Numbered from the stretch's first letter, positions 1 through 12,860 are shown. The stretch: DNA of 64,000 nucleotides from Marasmius tenuissimus (GCA_029532415.1 JAQOTA010000027.1:372001-436000), one strand, 5' to 3'. Numbers and translations: made by a program. The notes: generated by a model not told the origin, from the sequence alone.

Positions 1-167
1 AGAAGCGTTGTCTCCATTATGATCATACCTCGAACTCAGCGCCAGCACTCATCAGCTCACAAAAGTCGATGAAAACCGCGGGATCGTAGCAAGTACATGT
101 CACTCGACTCATTGTCAAAACCGCCATCTTATCCAACATCTACAGTGATTTCAACTCGAACTCACAC

Positions 168-1079
168 ATGCCTCCCTCCGAGCGTTATGAGACTATCACC
201 TCCATCGAGCCCGATGTAAGTCGATCCTCAGACCCTCTACATCGCACGGTTTTGGATCTTTGATGCCTACATCTCTGAAGGCGCCCGTCTCTTTTCGGAT
301 CTATGGGCTCTCACGGCCACCTCGTGCCCATTCTCGAGTTATCACGATGAGCGTGCCTCCGAGTGTCCTCATAGGCATCAATCTCTTCACGTTCTCTCCA
401 CCGTTATCAAGCAACCATCGACTAGAGGTTCTGGGATGGTATTGCCTATGATATCATTCATGTTTGACCCTTATACCGCCACGATCCCGAAGTGAGCAAC
501 CTCTGGGTTGTTTTACACGACATTCACTCGTGTCGACCAGGAGGAGCCAACAGGAAAACCGATCAGTCCGCTAACGTCTATTTCAGGTTATACCTCCGTC
601 GGGCGTTCGGCCCTTCTATGAGGTCGTCTTCCATTCATATAGGGCGTGGATCAGGTGTGTTTTCCGTTCGGAAGAGAAACCCACGATTGTTGATGTATTT
701 TTAAACAAGGTTTCACCTTTGAAAGGCATGACTTGGGCTGGAATCTGCCGGTGTTGACTCCGCCACTCTACAGCAATGCCATCTGACACGTTGTTTTGTC
801 GTGGTTGAACGCCCGGTGGGAAATATCTGTCTAGGAAAAAGCTGTCAAGGGCTTATTTGAGACCGTGGGCCCTTTATCGAACGAGAGAAATCTGGGACCA
901 TCTTCGACGGTTGAAGCTCAAGAGGCGGAACCCGATCGACGTCGACGCCGGGCTCGGGCTTTGTTCACAGTATATGAAACTGCGGTAGAGGTTCCTGAAC
1001 ACGCTCAGGTTCCGCAGGGCGTCTCTCGAAGGTTCCATATCAGCGATCAGTTAGACAATCGCGGTATTGTGCACATGTA
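168..1079 (+). pseudogene. Gene E, copy 1, broken
   Basis: Homologue of the gene at 19,289-20,072. The family is not recognised. The first exon is intact (start ATG at 168, then MPPSERYETITSIEPD before a GTAAGT donor), and the last exon begins at 587 after TTTCAG. A net 14-bp insertion near 711-726 shifts the frame and brings a TGA at 755-757. In the original frame further stops follow where the third-unit copy has TTA and CAG. A TGA just before the last intron (GTTTGACCC against GTTTGCCTC at 19.6 kb) is shared with the copy at 42 kb. The 3' end is approximate. Confidence 0.5.
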
Positions 1080-1167
1080 GGATAACATGCGGCTTGAGGG
1101 CTGAGCTCCATAATATTTATACGGCTGACGTTCTATGTCTGCATGTCCTTAAACCCCCCACGACCTA

Positions 1168-3660
1168 ATGCCCGAACCTTCCTCCTCCTCCTCCACCGTC
1201 AGTGACGGCGAATCAAGCTCTGAACTTCAAGTCGTGCTTAGTGGGAGAGATCAGAATATCATTAATGGTTCGGGAACATTCAATGTCCACAACAATACCA
1301 GCGTAATCCAGCAAGCGCAACGAATACGATGGTATATTCGAGGGACTGATGAAGAGGAAGGGGAGTATGACCAGGTGAGTGATGATGTTGCGATTTTTGG
1401 CTGTACTGAAGGCTCACTCGAGTTGATTATTCCAGTACAACGAGTACAGACGTAGTGATATCCGGTTCCTTCAAAAAATCCATCATGAAATACTCAGTAA
1501 ATGGGATCGGGAGACGTGCCGATATGTTCCATTGGATTGCGAGCGAAGTGTTTGGCTTGGGAAGATCATGACCGGGGATCAGAAAGGAGTGATAGTCACC
1601 GTTGTGTGTTATCAAGGGCGTAACGCCTCAGAGGTATGAATTGGTAGCTCTACTGAGTGGTTGCATACTGACCTGACCAAACAGGAATGGAAGAACACTT
1701 TCAAGTGCTATTCAGTAGATTTGTACGTCTCACATCCATCGGTCCTGTTGAAGAGGATATGAGTCTGAAGTCCGGTAGACTTGAGGATAGCGCCCACCTC
1801 GTAGGGCTTAACCGGTCAAAAATCCCGCAACTGATCCTCTCGGGCGGTAGGTAGTCTTGTTAGCGGCCAATGGAGGATAACTGATTTATAGTTGACTTCA
1901 GACCTTGTGCCCGCTGCGGTCTTTGCAAGGAGCTTGGGAAAGTTGTGTATGATGTATCTCCAAGATGTATATGTGAGCAGCAAAGTCATCAAAATGAGCA
2001 AATCAATGAAACTGTTATAGGAACACTTTGGCTGCACAGATGAAGAATTGTGGATGGATACTGGAAGGGGAGTCCTCTGTCGTGGTCCAAAGGGGCCGAG
2101 TCACCAGTATTATGGTGGCCTTGGTTGTGGTGAGATAGAGAACCCGGTTGCGACTGCAGATGTTTTCAAGGAAGATGTATTGACACGCTACTTGGCAAGT
2201 CAAAACTCGGAGTGGATAGATCGGAGGTTCATGCGGGGGATGTGGTTGGATTGGGATGACGTAGATGCGCCTGAATGGATTGATCGGCCGACGGTGTTTT
2301 GCACTTTGACAAACACCCCCATCGCCGTCGCAAACAGCGTCTGGGAGGCCATCGGTGACTCCCTCAAAGAGCGAAAGTTGTTGGGAAATGGATGTACGAG
2401 GTGAGTTCCCTGCAAACCACAGGTTACTTGGCCCAACTGACCAGAGTAATTGGAGATTTCGGCTTAAAGATGGACACACTACGCATTTTAAGCTGCGCTT
2501 GAAGCTCGGTGCAGAGCGGGCCTGGCTGTCGCAGGCACCGAGTGTATTCCATGCCCGTGGAATACCGTTGGAAAAGGATCTCGGTGTTTTCGGTACGTTG
2601 TTTTTTGTTTTCCTTTCCATCTCCTGACATTGCCCAGCGCTGGCCTGGCCTAGAGCGAAATTGGAAGGCGCAGTTTCTGAATCCGAGGACGAACGCAAAC
2701 ATCGACTTGAACAGCCAATCTACCTTTTTTTCCGTCCACATTTTCGCAACCTACTCGATGGCGAGACCTCCAGCCTCCACTACTGGTCTTTCCAAGAAAG
2801 TGGTCAACCTCCTCTCTCACCTGAACTCTGTCACAAGCTCGGCCTCCCCACCGAGCTCAAGCTTTGCGACACTCGCCTCGCCTCGCACTCCTGGAGAACC
2901 CATATATACAAATTGATTCACCAATACCAACTCCTCCGAGGTTTCGACCCCACCACTACCAACTTTTCTCGACATTCGCATTTCAATGACCATATTTTCC
3001 GCCCGATAAACTCGGATCGATTTGAGGTCGTACTAGAAGGTGTATTTACCTCTCACTCAGCTGGTCATTTCAATTAGTCTCAGAAATCCTGAAACCTCTC
3101 TAGATTCTGCCCTCGTGAACGCAAAATTCGAGCCCCCTACCTTAGTGGATCACGTTGTTGACGACTTGCACCGGAGACCTGTCGCTGAAGAAGGAGGGAC
3201 CAAGGACCGCATTCGTACAGAACAGGTGGGTGTACTCTCAACCCGTTCCTACTACCTGTCTCCTTATGCATCGCGCACGCCTCATAGGATATTCAATACA
3301 AGGAAGACAATACCAGCAACTGGCAGACCGTTGAGGAAACCGATGTGCAGCTTGACGAAACCGACTACGAAATAATCGAGCCAGGCGCCGAGAACCCAAT
3401 GGAAGAAGGCTCCAGTCTCCATACAACAGGTAACCACAGCACTACTATGTAGTCGGCGGCATTCTCTGATCAATATTATTTTCCGGTCCCAGATCTTTCC
3501 GGTCCTCAATGTTCGAGTACCCAACTCCAAATTCGAAGCAACTTCCTCGAGGCTGGTAAGTCGTGCAACGACAACCAATGATAAATGTATTGTCGCTCAC
3601 GCAGTTACTCTCCAGCCACCCAATCAACACTTACTCTTTCTCGCTGGGGGAGATCCCTGA
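1168..3660 (+). CDS. A1: Gly/Asn-leader, kinase-like family protein
   Basis: Multi-exon gene that splices in silico to about 627 residues; function unknown. Exon 1 (1168-1374) encodes a Ser-rich start, a GRDQN...GSGTFNVHNN motif and RWYIRG plus an acidic run ending EYDQ. Exon 2 is 1436-1633; introns are 45-65 bp and GT-AG. Residues from about 70 look like the order of a kinase N-lobe (VTVVCYQGRNAS, EWKNTF, LVGLNRS, PQLIL, LVPAAVF). ELWMDTGRGVLCRGP near residue 200 sits where a kinase has its N-lobe-to-DFG segment, but no HRD or DFG is present. Further conserved blocks are TVFCTLTNTPIAVAN, LLGNGCTR and VFHARGIPL. A long acidic tail ends LLFLAGGDP. One intron acceptor (near 2456) is GAG where the sister genes have TAG. 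The kinase-like reading is inference; full coding capacity is seen directly. Confidence 0.8.
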
Positions 3661-4086
3661 TGAAACTCTAGTCTGGGGGGACGCAATACCGGGCATGGCA
3701 GAAGGTCTTGGTAGGGGTATCCAGGGCTCACACCTCTGTCCGAGCCAAGAAAGCACTTCACGCTCACAAAGCCTCGACGGCTGCTATCTTCTGGATACGG
3801 AGGTGATTTTTATTTATTCCCCAGTAGTATCTTTACACGCTCGCTCTCTAGTATCGTATTCATGAATAGTACTGTATATGCACCAATCACAAAAGTATGC
3901 AACATATCTATCAGTAATGGGCACGCACAAGAGTCAACTGGAAACCAATCACACTGAATTTGAGCATAAGTGATATCCCAATGCGCATTCAAGTGCGTCC
4001 TACAGCTTGAATTCGTCGTATCATAGCCAAACACTGTGGGTGAAGCTATCCGAATTCTTGTCCAGCGTACTATATCGGTGTACAAC
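3661..4086. other. Spacer after A1
   Basis: Collinear with the sequence after A2 (from 22,720) and A3 (from 46,785), with the shared remnants CTAGTCTGGG and ACGCAATACCGGGCATG. I see no supported gene here. It is the convergent spacer between A1 and the minus-strand genes. Confidence 0.4.
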
Positions 4087-5102
4087 CAGCACGGACCTAC
4101 ATATATCATGAGGGTGGCGTCAGAGAATGATTGACAAACAAACGAACACGAGGAATATATTACTCACGTATGCACCCACCACAACAAAAAGACGTATATC
4201 CATGCCCGGACCACATGCCGAGCACCCAATCATCCCATTCTACGCCCCAGTCGCGAGCAGCAAACTCACGCTCGTATCGAGAGGCCGTTCCGGTCTCCGG
4301 GCAAGCTAGCGTGGCTCCTGAAGGAAAAACCGCCGGGGATGACTGCCAACGTGAAGTTGCCATGCGGGGCTCACGAGTGTCAGTGTCCACCTGCCCTCGA
4401 AGAAGGCTGTAAAAGTCCGAGACTGTCGAAAGAGGCCTTTCGGGACGACGGTAGAGTAGACGAGTGGAAAAGTATAACAGTGAGCGTCGCTGAGGCGATA
4501 GTGTTGCTATGGGCCGTGGCCAGCTTCACCCATCTGAATCCCAATCCATTTGTCTCTTCTATCCTCAGTTTTGCTCCGGGTTGCGTGGCACAATCTCGAC
4601 GCATAGCCAGCACGGACCTACATATATCATGAGGGTGGCGTCAGAGAATGAACAAACACAAGGAATATGTTACTCACGTATGCACCCACTCCAAAAAGAC
4701 GTATATCCATGCCCAGATCACACGCCGAGCGCCCAATCACCCCATTCTATGCCCCAGTCGCGAGCAGCAAACTCACGCTCGTATCGAGAGGCCGTTCCGG
4801 TCTCCGGGCAAGCTAGCGTGGCTCCTGAAGGAAAGACCGCCGGGGATGACTGCCAACGTGAAGTTGCCATGCGGGGCTCACGAGTGTCAATGTCCACCTG
4901 CCCTCGGAGAAGGCTGTAAAAGTCCGAGACTGTCAAAAGAGGCCTTTCGGGACGACGGTAGAGTAGACGAGTGGAAAAGTATAACAGTGAACGTCGCTGA
5001 GGCGATAGTGTTGCTATGGGCCGTGGCCAGCTTCGCCCATCTGGATCCCAATCCATTCGTCTCTTCTATCCTCGGTTTTGCTCTGGGTTGCGTGGCACGA
5101 TC
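4087..5102. repeat. 519-bp direct tandem duplication within block a copy 1
   Basis: Two copies begin with the same CAGCACGGACCTACATATAT string near 4,088 and 4,607 and run to matching ends (GGTTGCGTGGCAC near 4,590 and 5,090). They differ by small indels, for example CACAACAAAAAGACG against CTCCAAAAAGACG, and by scattered substitutions. The matching segments at 23.1-23.6 kb and 47.3-47.8 kb are single, so this duplication happened after the block was copied. It covers the minus-strand D-like segment. Confidence 0.8.
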
Positions 5103-5168
5103 CTGCTCCTCCCTCCGCAACCAAAGCGTCCCTAGAACGATTGGAAGCCCAAGAGCCGCTGATACCAC
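4160..5168 (-). pseudogene. D-like minus-strand segment, duplicated
   Basis: Minus-strand open stretches in both halves of the tandem duplication encode a segment with HSSTLPSSRKASFDSLG, similar to LLPSRKTSSIDLGRS in the D gene at 16.4-17.2 kb. I could not chain the stretches into one intact gene and I see no credible start, so I treat it as a D remnant. The orientation and the similarity to D are visible; a function cannot be given. Confidence 0.3.
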
Positions 5169-5401
5169 TGCTCTTCAGTGCCTCTGTGAAGTTTGCCTAT
5201 TCGATTCATTGAGTCCGTATCCAGCTCTCCTCCCCAGAGGTCCCTCTATCTCAACATGAGGAGCCCAACGGCGCTAGGAAGCTGAGCCCAGCTCCTGCAG
5301 CAGAGACCGCTCAACTTCTTGAGTACAGGAGTGCCGATACCTTCGACAATACACTCCTCGTAGAAGATAAACGATGTTGCAGCTCGCTTTTGAGCCGGCA
5401 T

Positions 5402-6857
5402 TCATCGCAGCCATCGAGGCATAGAGAATCGACGTAGTGAGGGTGGCGAAAGTAGAGGCGATAAGGAAACAAGAATCGTGAACGTTGCTGGTGGGGTAGG
5501 CAGAGAATCTTCACCGTGTCGAGTCTGGGCGAGTGTTGGAGCGGTCCATCCATCACCGATGTTCAACCAGTATCTCTTTTTTACCCTCTCTTCCCCACTG
5601 CTGGTGACCATCCAATCGTACGTCTCAACCTTGAACCCACTGTTGACGCCTTCTCCGGCGGCCAAAAGTCGGCGCTCGTTCTGTAGGTTTATGGAGTGGT
5701 AGGGTGGCGGCGTTGAGCATATTGTGTTGTCGAAACCGATGATGTCTGTTCGTTGGTGGAAGATAGGCCGGCTGGATACCATTCTTAGGGTGGCGGTTGA
5801 CAAGAAGTGAGAGGTCTGGTCTCTGGTCGGAGGTTGGTACGGTTCAGATGCAGCAGTGTTAAATGTGACTGTTGCGATAGGCGTTCGTAGAGGTTCTGGG
5901 TGCTTTCCGTCTTCCCACTGTCTGTCGCTCGAGCCTGGTTCCTGACCCTGATCAATTCCCAGCTCTACCTTCCAATGTCCAGATCTCGGTCAACCTCGTC
6001 TCCACATAAGGCCCTTATTAGCTTTCCTCCTCGAGTCGCACGGGGGACACCTGACAATATCAAAAGGGGAGCCACCATATCTGTCTGACACGGCCCTGGT
6101 ATTGCCTTTGAGGTAGGGTGTTTCGTGTAGGGTTTTCGAATGGTACTGATAGAGGCCAAGAGGTCTGGTCGCGGTCGGTCTGAATGTGTAACGCTGGGAT
6201 CCAGTTCATGAGCGTAGCCTCGACCAATTTGGAAGAGTTTGACATGGAAGAACGAGATAGATGCGGTTGGATGGGGTGACGGTGAGACTTTCGTGCCGAG
6301 AGGTTACTACGGATAACTTCAGTTCCATCGATGCAGCGGTGAAAACCAAGGAATCACTCACGATGTTCCATGGAAATGGAACCCAAGAGAACGATAGTAT
6401 GTAGCAAAGGACAAGACCTTCACTCATCAGGTAGGTGCCGCATTATCGCAGGTAGAGCAAAGAACCTGCTGATAAATGAGATGTTAATGTTTCATTCTAG
6501 GTCGGCGAAGAACAAAAGACAAAGGAAAACGAGACGGAGGAGCGATGGTGATGGAAGAACAGCAAATAAAAGAGGATCCAAACAAAGCGTACTGACAGAT
6601 TTTATTCCGATAGAGATGAGACTCTGACGCTTTGCACTGCTCCTGCAAGTCTCGGCTCCGTGTAGTGAGAGAACCACAGTATTCGTTGACATTGCTCCTG
6701 GCGTGCGATGGGTTTGCCGCATAAGGGGTATCAAGGGTGGTGGAGGGCAAGCAAGCTGTCTCGTTACGGTTGCAGAAACGCTGTAACATGGCTTATAATT
6801 GTAGACGACAAGGCTTGAGCTTGAGTTTGGGTGGGGTGATAGTACTAGTAGAGTCAT
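5402..6857 (-). CDS. Gene J, copy 1: protein with PPPY-containing tail (fragmented model)
   Basis: Minus-strand multi-exon gene of uncertain integrity. The clearest exon (5402 to about 5803) encodes TLRMVSSRPIFHQ, a STPPPYHSINL stretch, LLAAGEGVNSG and ETYDWMVTSSGEER. The copy at 48.25-48.64 kb has TFTLGMVSSRPIFHQ, STPPPYHSINL and ETYDWMVTSSGGER. PPPY is the core of a WW-domain ligand; in Agaricomycetes such tails often follow a membrane segment, but I could not place one here. Upstream exons (to about 6857) match the ectodomain-like exon of the 49.6-kb copy only weakly and contain frame breaks. Probably a partly decayed paralogue. Confidence 0.35.
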
Positions 6858-6899
6858 TCATACGGAGGCCACTAGTACTGTCGATGGATCTGGTCAGAT

Positions 6900-9800
6900 A
6901 ATTAAAGCAGCAGTAACAAGCGGAAATTCACTCACGCAACCTTTGAGTAGTGTTGATACCCCGAGGCCTGATGATCATCACAAGAGGTGTTTGGCTCGCT
7001 CTTGAAAACTAGGTCATCGAGCTGCCGACGACGTTGTGGTGGGGAAGGTCTAAGCGAGGCTCGAGCTCCGGAATCACATTAGCGCCCGCATTCTGACCGA
7101 AACAGCCACGACCGACATCTTACCTTTTCGGTACTGCATTGTTCCCTCGAACAAGTGCATCCCTCCTGATAATGTGTTTCAGCTTCTTCCTGTCTTTTAC
7201 TCGGACATGTATACGACTGATTGGTTTGATTCAGCAGACATGAACGACACTGACCCAATCAAATTCCTCGTAAAAGCTGGCATTGACTCGCAGACCTTTG
7301 GTGCGTGCTTTGCCTCATAATGTACGTGAAATTCTGGGCTGACGGTATTTTTTCATTAGTGAAAGATCAATGCATTCTTATCCGTCACTCTTCAACGCTT
7401 TGACCTCGTCCTCTGTGAACAAAACTCAGCCTTTGTATAACGTATTCACCTCCTCGTCGGGCCTAACTGCAAGGCCGCTTGGTGCTGGGTTCGTCTATCA
7501 AAATCTCTCAACACAAGCAACATTATCTTTTACTACCAAGACGAAACCGCTCAACGAGGGAAGCTGAAAGATGGGCTTTGACTGCTGTCGTCTTGAGATC
7601 TGAGACCTGATGGTACGTGCGGTTACCGCCCTTCAGCTGTATGATTCACTCCCATGAAGAATGTTCAGGCCTCAGAAGGAACCCGGATCATAATGCACGC
7701 TCGACAACCTCTCCGCACGAATGCCTGAACTGCTAGCATCTTCACCGGTCACCGGTTCGCCCTCTATCCCTCATATGTTCATCAAAGAATTTCAGCAAAC
7801 CTTCAACTCGTTGCTCGCGTCCTATCCTCATCGGTCCCTCAGAAGCCATATTTCAACCTTTTTACGGTTCACGCCCACAAGCTATATGGTTGAAACGATT
7901 CCATTAGACGAACATCGTCCATGACAACGCCTCACGCCATTTGGCCAGATTGCATGGCTCTACCTCGAGCGTTTTCGCTCGGTCCTTTCACTTGCATATC
8001 GGAATTCATGGTCGGGGTGGATCACGTTGCTGAGACCTGAGCTTCGGTGGTAGAATCGGTCATCAGTACTCGAGCTCTCAGGTATGTTCTATGTACTTTT
8101 GACTATGGCGATTTGTGACTTACCGCACTTCCTTGCTGCAGATCTGCAGCCTTGCCTCGAAGCCAAAGTACTATCTTCCATCATCTCCAAATCTTCCATG
8201 ATTACGAACGTTATGGAGGAATTTGAGAACAACGCTAGTCACCCCTTGAGACGGAGTGTCTGAATCGAAATGCATAGCTTCTCATCTTCAGTCGTGATAG
8301 TACGACAGTAATCGAAGGGAAGATCTTCGATCTTCGAGAAACATAATTATCGAATGTATCGGACCCGGGAAGCATGATGAATCTCAAGCTCGAGACCTAC
8401 AGCTCAAGCTCGGACTCGACGACTATCCTATCTCACAATGCGACCGCGCCTACCCAGAGCTCAGCTGTTTCCCTACCCCATCGGATGCTTACGCTCTTGG
8501 TATCCGTTAGTGGATGCCCCTTGACAAGCTTGACAGCTCCATTCTCGCACTGATGCCCACGGTTACTCCCTCGTTGATCGATGCTTCCCTACCCGGGAGG
8601 AATGCTGGGATTCTCATGCATTCGACTCCCTACACCTTCGAGTGGGGCTGCTTTTGGGTGTTGAAGTATCTCGCCACGGCAGTATCTCGCCACGGCAGTA
8701 TCTCGCCACGGCTTTCGCCAACGGGACATGATCTTGGCATACACAGGCTGACGCTCATTCCCCCATCTTTCTCGTGTCTTGTTGTGAAGTCCCGGCTGCT
8801 ATCGACCTTGTTGATACTGTGGGTATGCGAAATGTTCTTCAACGGGACGGGGTTCGCGCTAGCTTCCTGGTCAGAACCAAAGGGTGGAGTGGTAATCGTG
8901 CGACCGTGGATGGATGTCTTTTTTGTTTCTCTGGTCGAACGTGATCGCCCAGATTACGATCGCTTTGAGGCATAGAGACATTTATGCCATCGGCTGAGCG
9001 ATGCCTCTCCAGTGATGGAGAAGTTATGACTCAGACGCCGATCTTGGATGAAGGACGGTAGCTCGGAGCACTGTATTGCTGGGTGAGCCTTTGAATTTGA
9101 TCTGTGAAGTTCCAATGCTCATCTGTTTACCTCAGACCCGCCTCTCAACACTACACCGGCCGAGCCGGATGACAATACGCTCAGATAGGTTCCTCGTCCA
9201 TACAACGCAGAATCAGGAGCGCCCTCTGGGCTACATAAGTGCTTTGACCCATGGCATCGGTGGGCATCGACTCTTTGCTGTCGGTTACTCTGAGGAAAAG
9301 GGTGTAAGTCAAGCGTTGTTACACCCACATAGGCGTAGGCCTACCTCGTAGGCTATGTATAATCACTCACTCAGGTTGTATAGTTTCCGACCGTCAATCT
9401 ATTTTATTGAATATTTCTACTTATTCGCCCAATCGACGCTTGATCGACGCCACTGTCCATGCTAGAACGGAACTATTCGGATTCTATGCTAGAATCCACT
9501 GCGCTCGGGCCTCGCCTCGTTCAGAACTGCAGTCGAACGTGACAAGTCATTCATTATTCTATGACATTTGCATCCCGGTCGTCGGAGTCATTTCTACGAG
9601 CTGTCAGTCACTCCCACTACACGAGCTTGTGAACCGGGGTCGATCCATACCTTTCCCGTGGCTCAGCTTGGGCATCCAGTTGTTAACCTTATCCCGGGAG
9701 GGTTATAGGGAAACAACAATCGTGAAGTGCACGGTACAGGAGACAGATTGACCTTTTGGTCAAGGAAGATGACGATAAACACTGGGGACGACAGATTCTG

Positions 9801-11700
9801 GTAACATATTACCATGGTATCCGGTCCACGCATCTTGTTCCAATAGTACTAGCTTCCGTGAGTCCTGCTTTCCCTCAATGCGTCGAATTTTCAAACTTGA
9901 AAGGACAGGAAGATTCAATCACGAGTAAACCCAAATGACCATTGACCAGTATAACCTTCCTGAATTTGTTTGATCGTCATGCCAGACTGAGGTAACATTT
10001 CTATTGTTATTTAGACGATGGAGGAACGTGAAATCAGATGGAAGTGTATGTCGGTTGTAGTTGCGGTCACTGTCAGAGGTTGGGAACGGGCACTTAGGTA
10101 ATAGTTCTCGTCTTGGGTGACCACCGCACCCACCAGCTCACTAAGTATGCCACCAGGATCGTCTCTCTACCGTCAAACGGGAATACACATAACGTATCAA
10201 TGCATAGCTGCTCGAGATCATTCGTCTCAACCATCGTTATCTCCTCCCCGTCCCCTCCATATTTACCAGCGTTTCTGACTCTTGGATGCACCGTTGCATG
10301 GGTTGTGTTGTGGGTTGTGAAAGACTCTCACTCCCGCACTCGACTCTGACAAGATTTACCATCATCGGCACTCTATCAACCAACCCTTTTCATGTCTTAT
10401 CGCATCTTCCTGTCCCTCAATCATCTGCATGAACATTCGGTATCTCATGGACGGTGGTGAATTCCCTGTCTCTTGGTTGATTCCCTAACTCATCGGTTTC
10501 AGTTGGTAGACAGAGTCAAGATGGAACCGGCCACAATCAATGCAGTAGCCAGCTTTCTGCGCAAGACGTGATCCGGAGGTGCGTGCTTTGCTTCTTTGTC
10601 CGCTTAGAACTAGTATAGGCTGACGGCCTTTTTTGTGACGCAAGACCGGTGAATTTCTGTGCTCGTCAACCCGCAATACTTCGTTAATCTCAGGCTGGTT
10701 CTCCGTGAATGGAGTCCGGCCCTCGCACACCGTGTTCACGGGCCCGCTCAATATCAAGGTCAAAATTACTTGTCACTTGGTTGATCCGTCAGCAACTCCC
10801 AACGCGGGTGTTTCGAGCTATAAGCACCTTTGTCTGTGGCTGCTAAGCACTCGACCATCACGGTCGAGTAAACAAAGGGAGATGGAGGTTTGGATAGCGC
10901 GGGATTGGATTGCTATCAGTATAACCTAACGGTACGGTTCAGTGTACGCCCTGTTTGAAAAGCCACAGGTAGAGAAGAATTTTCAACGTCTCCCACCTTT
11001 CAATTTTACCTACCCGACTCGGAATATCTTTTACTTGTGCCTTTGTATTAATTCTTCATCCAATTCGGTGCTCCGAGAACAGCATCAATACTTCCTATCT
11101 TGTTGATATGTCAATGGCAGTCATGACGGGAAACTCCATTCTACCCCTCGATATCGGGTCTAAAGATCACCATAGCACGGTCTCCAGCAAAGAGGCACCT
11201 TGGCTCAGCTATCGGCGCGGATCACGACACCGTACATTTTGTACCAGCATCAGCATCCCAAGTCTCTCTTCAGATATCACAGCTACTACGTCGCGATTCT
11301 CATGTTCAATCTGAGCAACCATTTTTCTTGTTTATTTCGCATGCGGAAATGTTTTACGGAGACCCGAAGTTCATCAGATGCGACGGTAAATAGAAGGACG
11401 ACTCTGGCGAGTCTTGTATAGCCCGTTTCCCAGTCGGGCCCAGACTCATATAACTGTTCGAGGAAGTGGCGACGCTCGCCAGTACCTCGTTACCTCCTTC
11501 GGCTGGCCTTCTCTACCACTATTGTCTCCACTATCGCAGACCCTATCACCAGTTGTAACCCGCCAATGTTCATCCCACATCGCTTGAATATGCATCAAAT
11601 CCACAAGGATGAACGACTCATCTATCCCCAATCTCACAACATGTATCTCAGTGAAGCGGGTGTCAAAAGGGCGGCTCCTTTGTTTCACTAGGGTACCGCT
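6900..11700. other. Gene-poor stretch with decayed fragments
   Basis: No intact gene could be built. Recognisable worn pieces include a plus-strand open stretch at about 7,090-7,300 (FRYCIVPSNKCIPPDNVFQ, later PIKFLVKAG) cut by an apparent intron; a 153-codon plus ORF at 8,514-8,975 of unknown kind; and an exon-like piece at 9,725-9,860 (RRQIDLLVKEDDDKHWG) with a decayed relative near 28.2 kb (RRQIDFLVKGDRHG). The stretch at 10.1-10.9 kb is paralogous to 26.35 kb and 49.9 kb (CTTAGGTAA.AG.TCTCG) and, near 10,500, to the sequence flanking the transposon at 33.1 kb. I read it as a graveyard of earlier array copies. Confidence 0.5.
8665..8712. repeat. 16-bp tandem repeat, three perfect copies
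   Basis: The unit AGTATCTCGCCACGGC occurs three times without change, at 8665-8680, 8681-8696 and 8697-8712. Because 48 bp is a multiple of three, the surrounding plus-strand open frame stays open. Confidence 0.95.
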
Positions 11701-11828
11701 GTATGCCGTGCATATTTGTTGGGTGCGTATGACAACGTCCTATATGATGTTTTGGAGGGTAACATGCGAGGACGGAGGCTGAGTTCGGGGTGGCAGCGAA
11801 TGTTTGAGGATGGAATTGGGGTAGTCCG

Positions 11829-12162
11829 TTGCGCGACGAAGGATTGGGATCAATCCCAAGTCTCTCAACCTTGATGCTTACTCCTTCGTCGCTTTGGATG
11901 ATCTCAAGAACTGTATATCGACGGCGACTATGGATCTATCAACGTGAGTGTCCCTCGTTCTCACTGATGTGGTTCCTGAGACGGATCATATTTTCATCGA
12001 TAGTTCTTACTCGTGACGGTGCCCTTTACAGCTTTGATCATACCTCCCGCGACCTCCCTTGTCGCTGAGAACAGCCTCGTTGGGGTATTATCAGTTTTGG
12101 CACGTATCGCACCATTTATACCAGCGAATCACGCTGGTCTTGTACTTAGCTATGCTTATTAG
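11829..12162 (+). pseudogene. Gene I, C-terminal remnant, copy 1
   Basis: The C-terminal exon encodes PPATSLVAENSLVGVLSVLARIAPFIPANHAG and ends at TAG 12,160-12,162. It has the same frame and end as PPATSELTTEEGLVGVLPVLARIAPFIPAIHAV at 34.7-34.86 kb. The stretch is hydrophobic and could be a membrane segment. A preceding exon-like piece ends at a GTGAGTGTCC donor in both copies, but its phase does not join cleanly in both, so the model is partial or broken. Family not recognised. Confidence 0.35.
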
Positions 12163-12559
12163 ACGCTACTTTCCATATGTCTATGATACAGGCTGAATAC
12201 ATGTCCATGGGAGCCACTGGTTCATGAAGATGTGGACGCCTGTAGGTACCGGCGTGGAGGCACTCAAAGTCCGGACCGGCCGGAGCAGCGATCCACAGCT
12301 CGGACAGGCCAGCTCGCTTTTGTTTCTTTTCCCTCACCAACCATCGCCAGCCGCCCGTCCCGCCAAATATTTTTGACCTCCTCGAGCTCGCGACAAACCG
12401 TGTGCAACCGTTTTCAGCAAGATATGACTGAACTCGGCCCTGGCAGTGGTCGTCATGCCTTGATATCACCAGTCTACTTTCACGAGACCTTTGAGGGCTC
12501 TCGATCCTTGAATATTCCCGCAACTTTCGGGGTCTAAAACCAGCGTTCTCTCGAGCTTT

Positions 12560-12860
12560 GACATGGGCTAGAGAGTCACAATATGAATCGGACTATAGAC
12601 CACTCGCTCGATCTCGCCCTTGGAATTTAACACTACTCAGCTCCATTTCGAGTAAAGTCTCACGCATGCGCCACCAGACTGGTAACAGGAATCGGGATTC
12701 TTTGATCTCCCGTTCAAACTCCGTGAGGTAAAGGTGGAATTCAACCTCTGGCGGAACGCTCGGACGAGACAATAGGAGCGTAGTGGGTATGAAAGAGAAG
12801 ATCATGATGATTGGAGAGGTTGAGAGGGACGGTCATGAAAAATTCAAGCTTTGGACGTGA
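12560..12860 (+). pseudogene. Gene H, C-terminal remnant, copy 1
   Basis: Two plus-strand open pieces, one with SQYESDYRPLARSRPWNLTL and one with GGTLGRDNRSVVGMKEKIMM ending FKLWT at TGA 12,858-12,860, are separated by about 33 bp that break the frame or form part of an intron. In the copy at 35,257-35,529 those bases are deleted and the two pieces read as one open frame, which supports a shared coding origin. Function unknown. Confidence 0.35.

Larger units (their letters stand above)
1..6900. repeat. Block a, copy 1 of 3 of a tandem segmental duplication
   Basis: The window opens with AGAAGCGTTGTCTCC, which recurs at 19,122 and 41,784. From there the three stretches run collinear for several kilobases and carry gene E, an A-type paralogue, a minus-strand D-like segment and minus-strand gene J in the same order and orientation. 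Identity is patchy: some non-coding stretches are almost identical while parts of the coding exons differ strongly. This copy alone contains a 519-bp internal tandem duplication at 4,087-5,100. Confidence 0.85.

Noticed and set aside
2015..2741. Long minus-strand frames opposite A1, and similar ones at 21.1-21.8 kb and 43.8-44.4 kb
   Set aside because: They mirror the exons of the plus-strand A genes across introns and repeat only because the A genes repeat; the plus-strand splice model explains them.
12146..12523. 125-codon minus-strand frame, repeated at 34.88-35.22 kb
   Set aside because: No splice or homology support. It is shared between copies only because the DNA is nearly identical there, and a plus-strand reading fits the neighbouring exon ends better.
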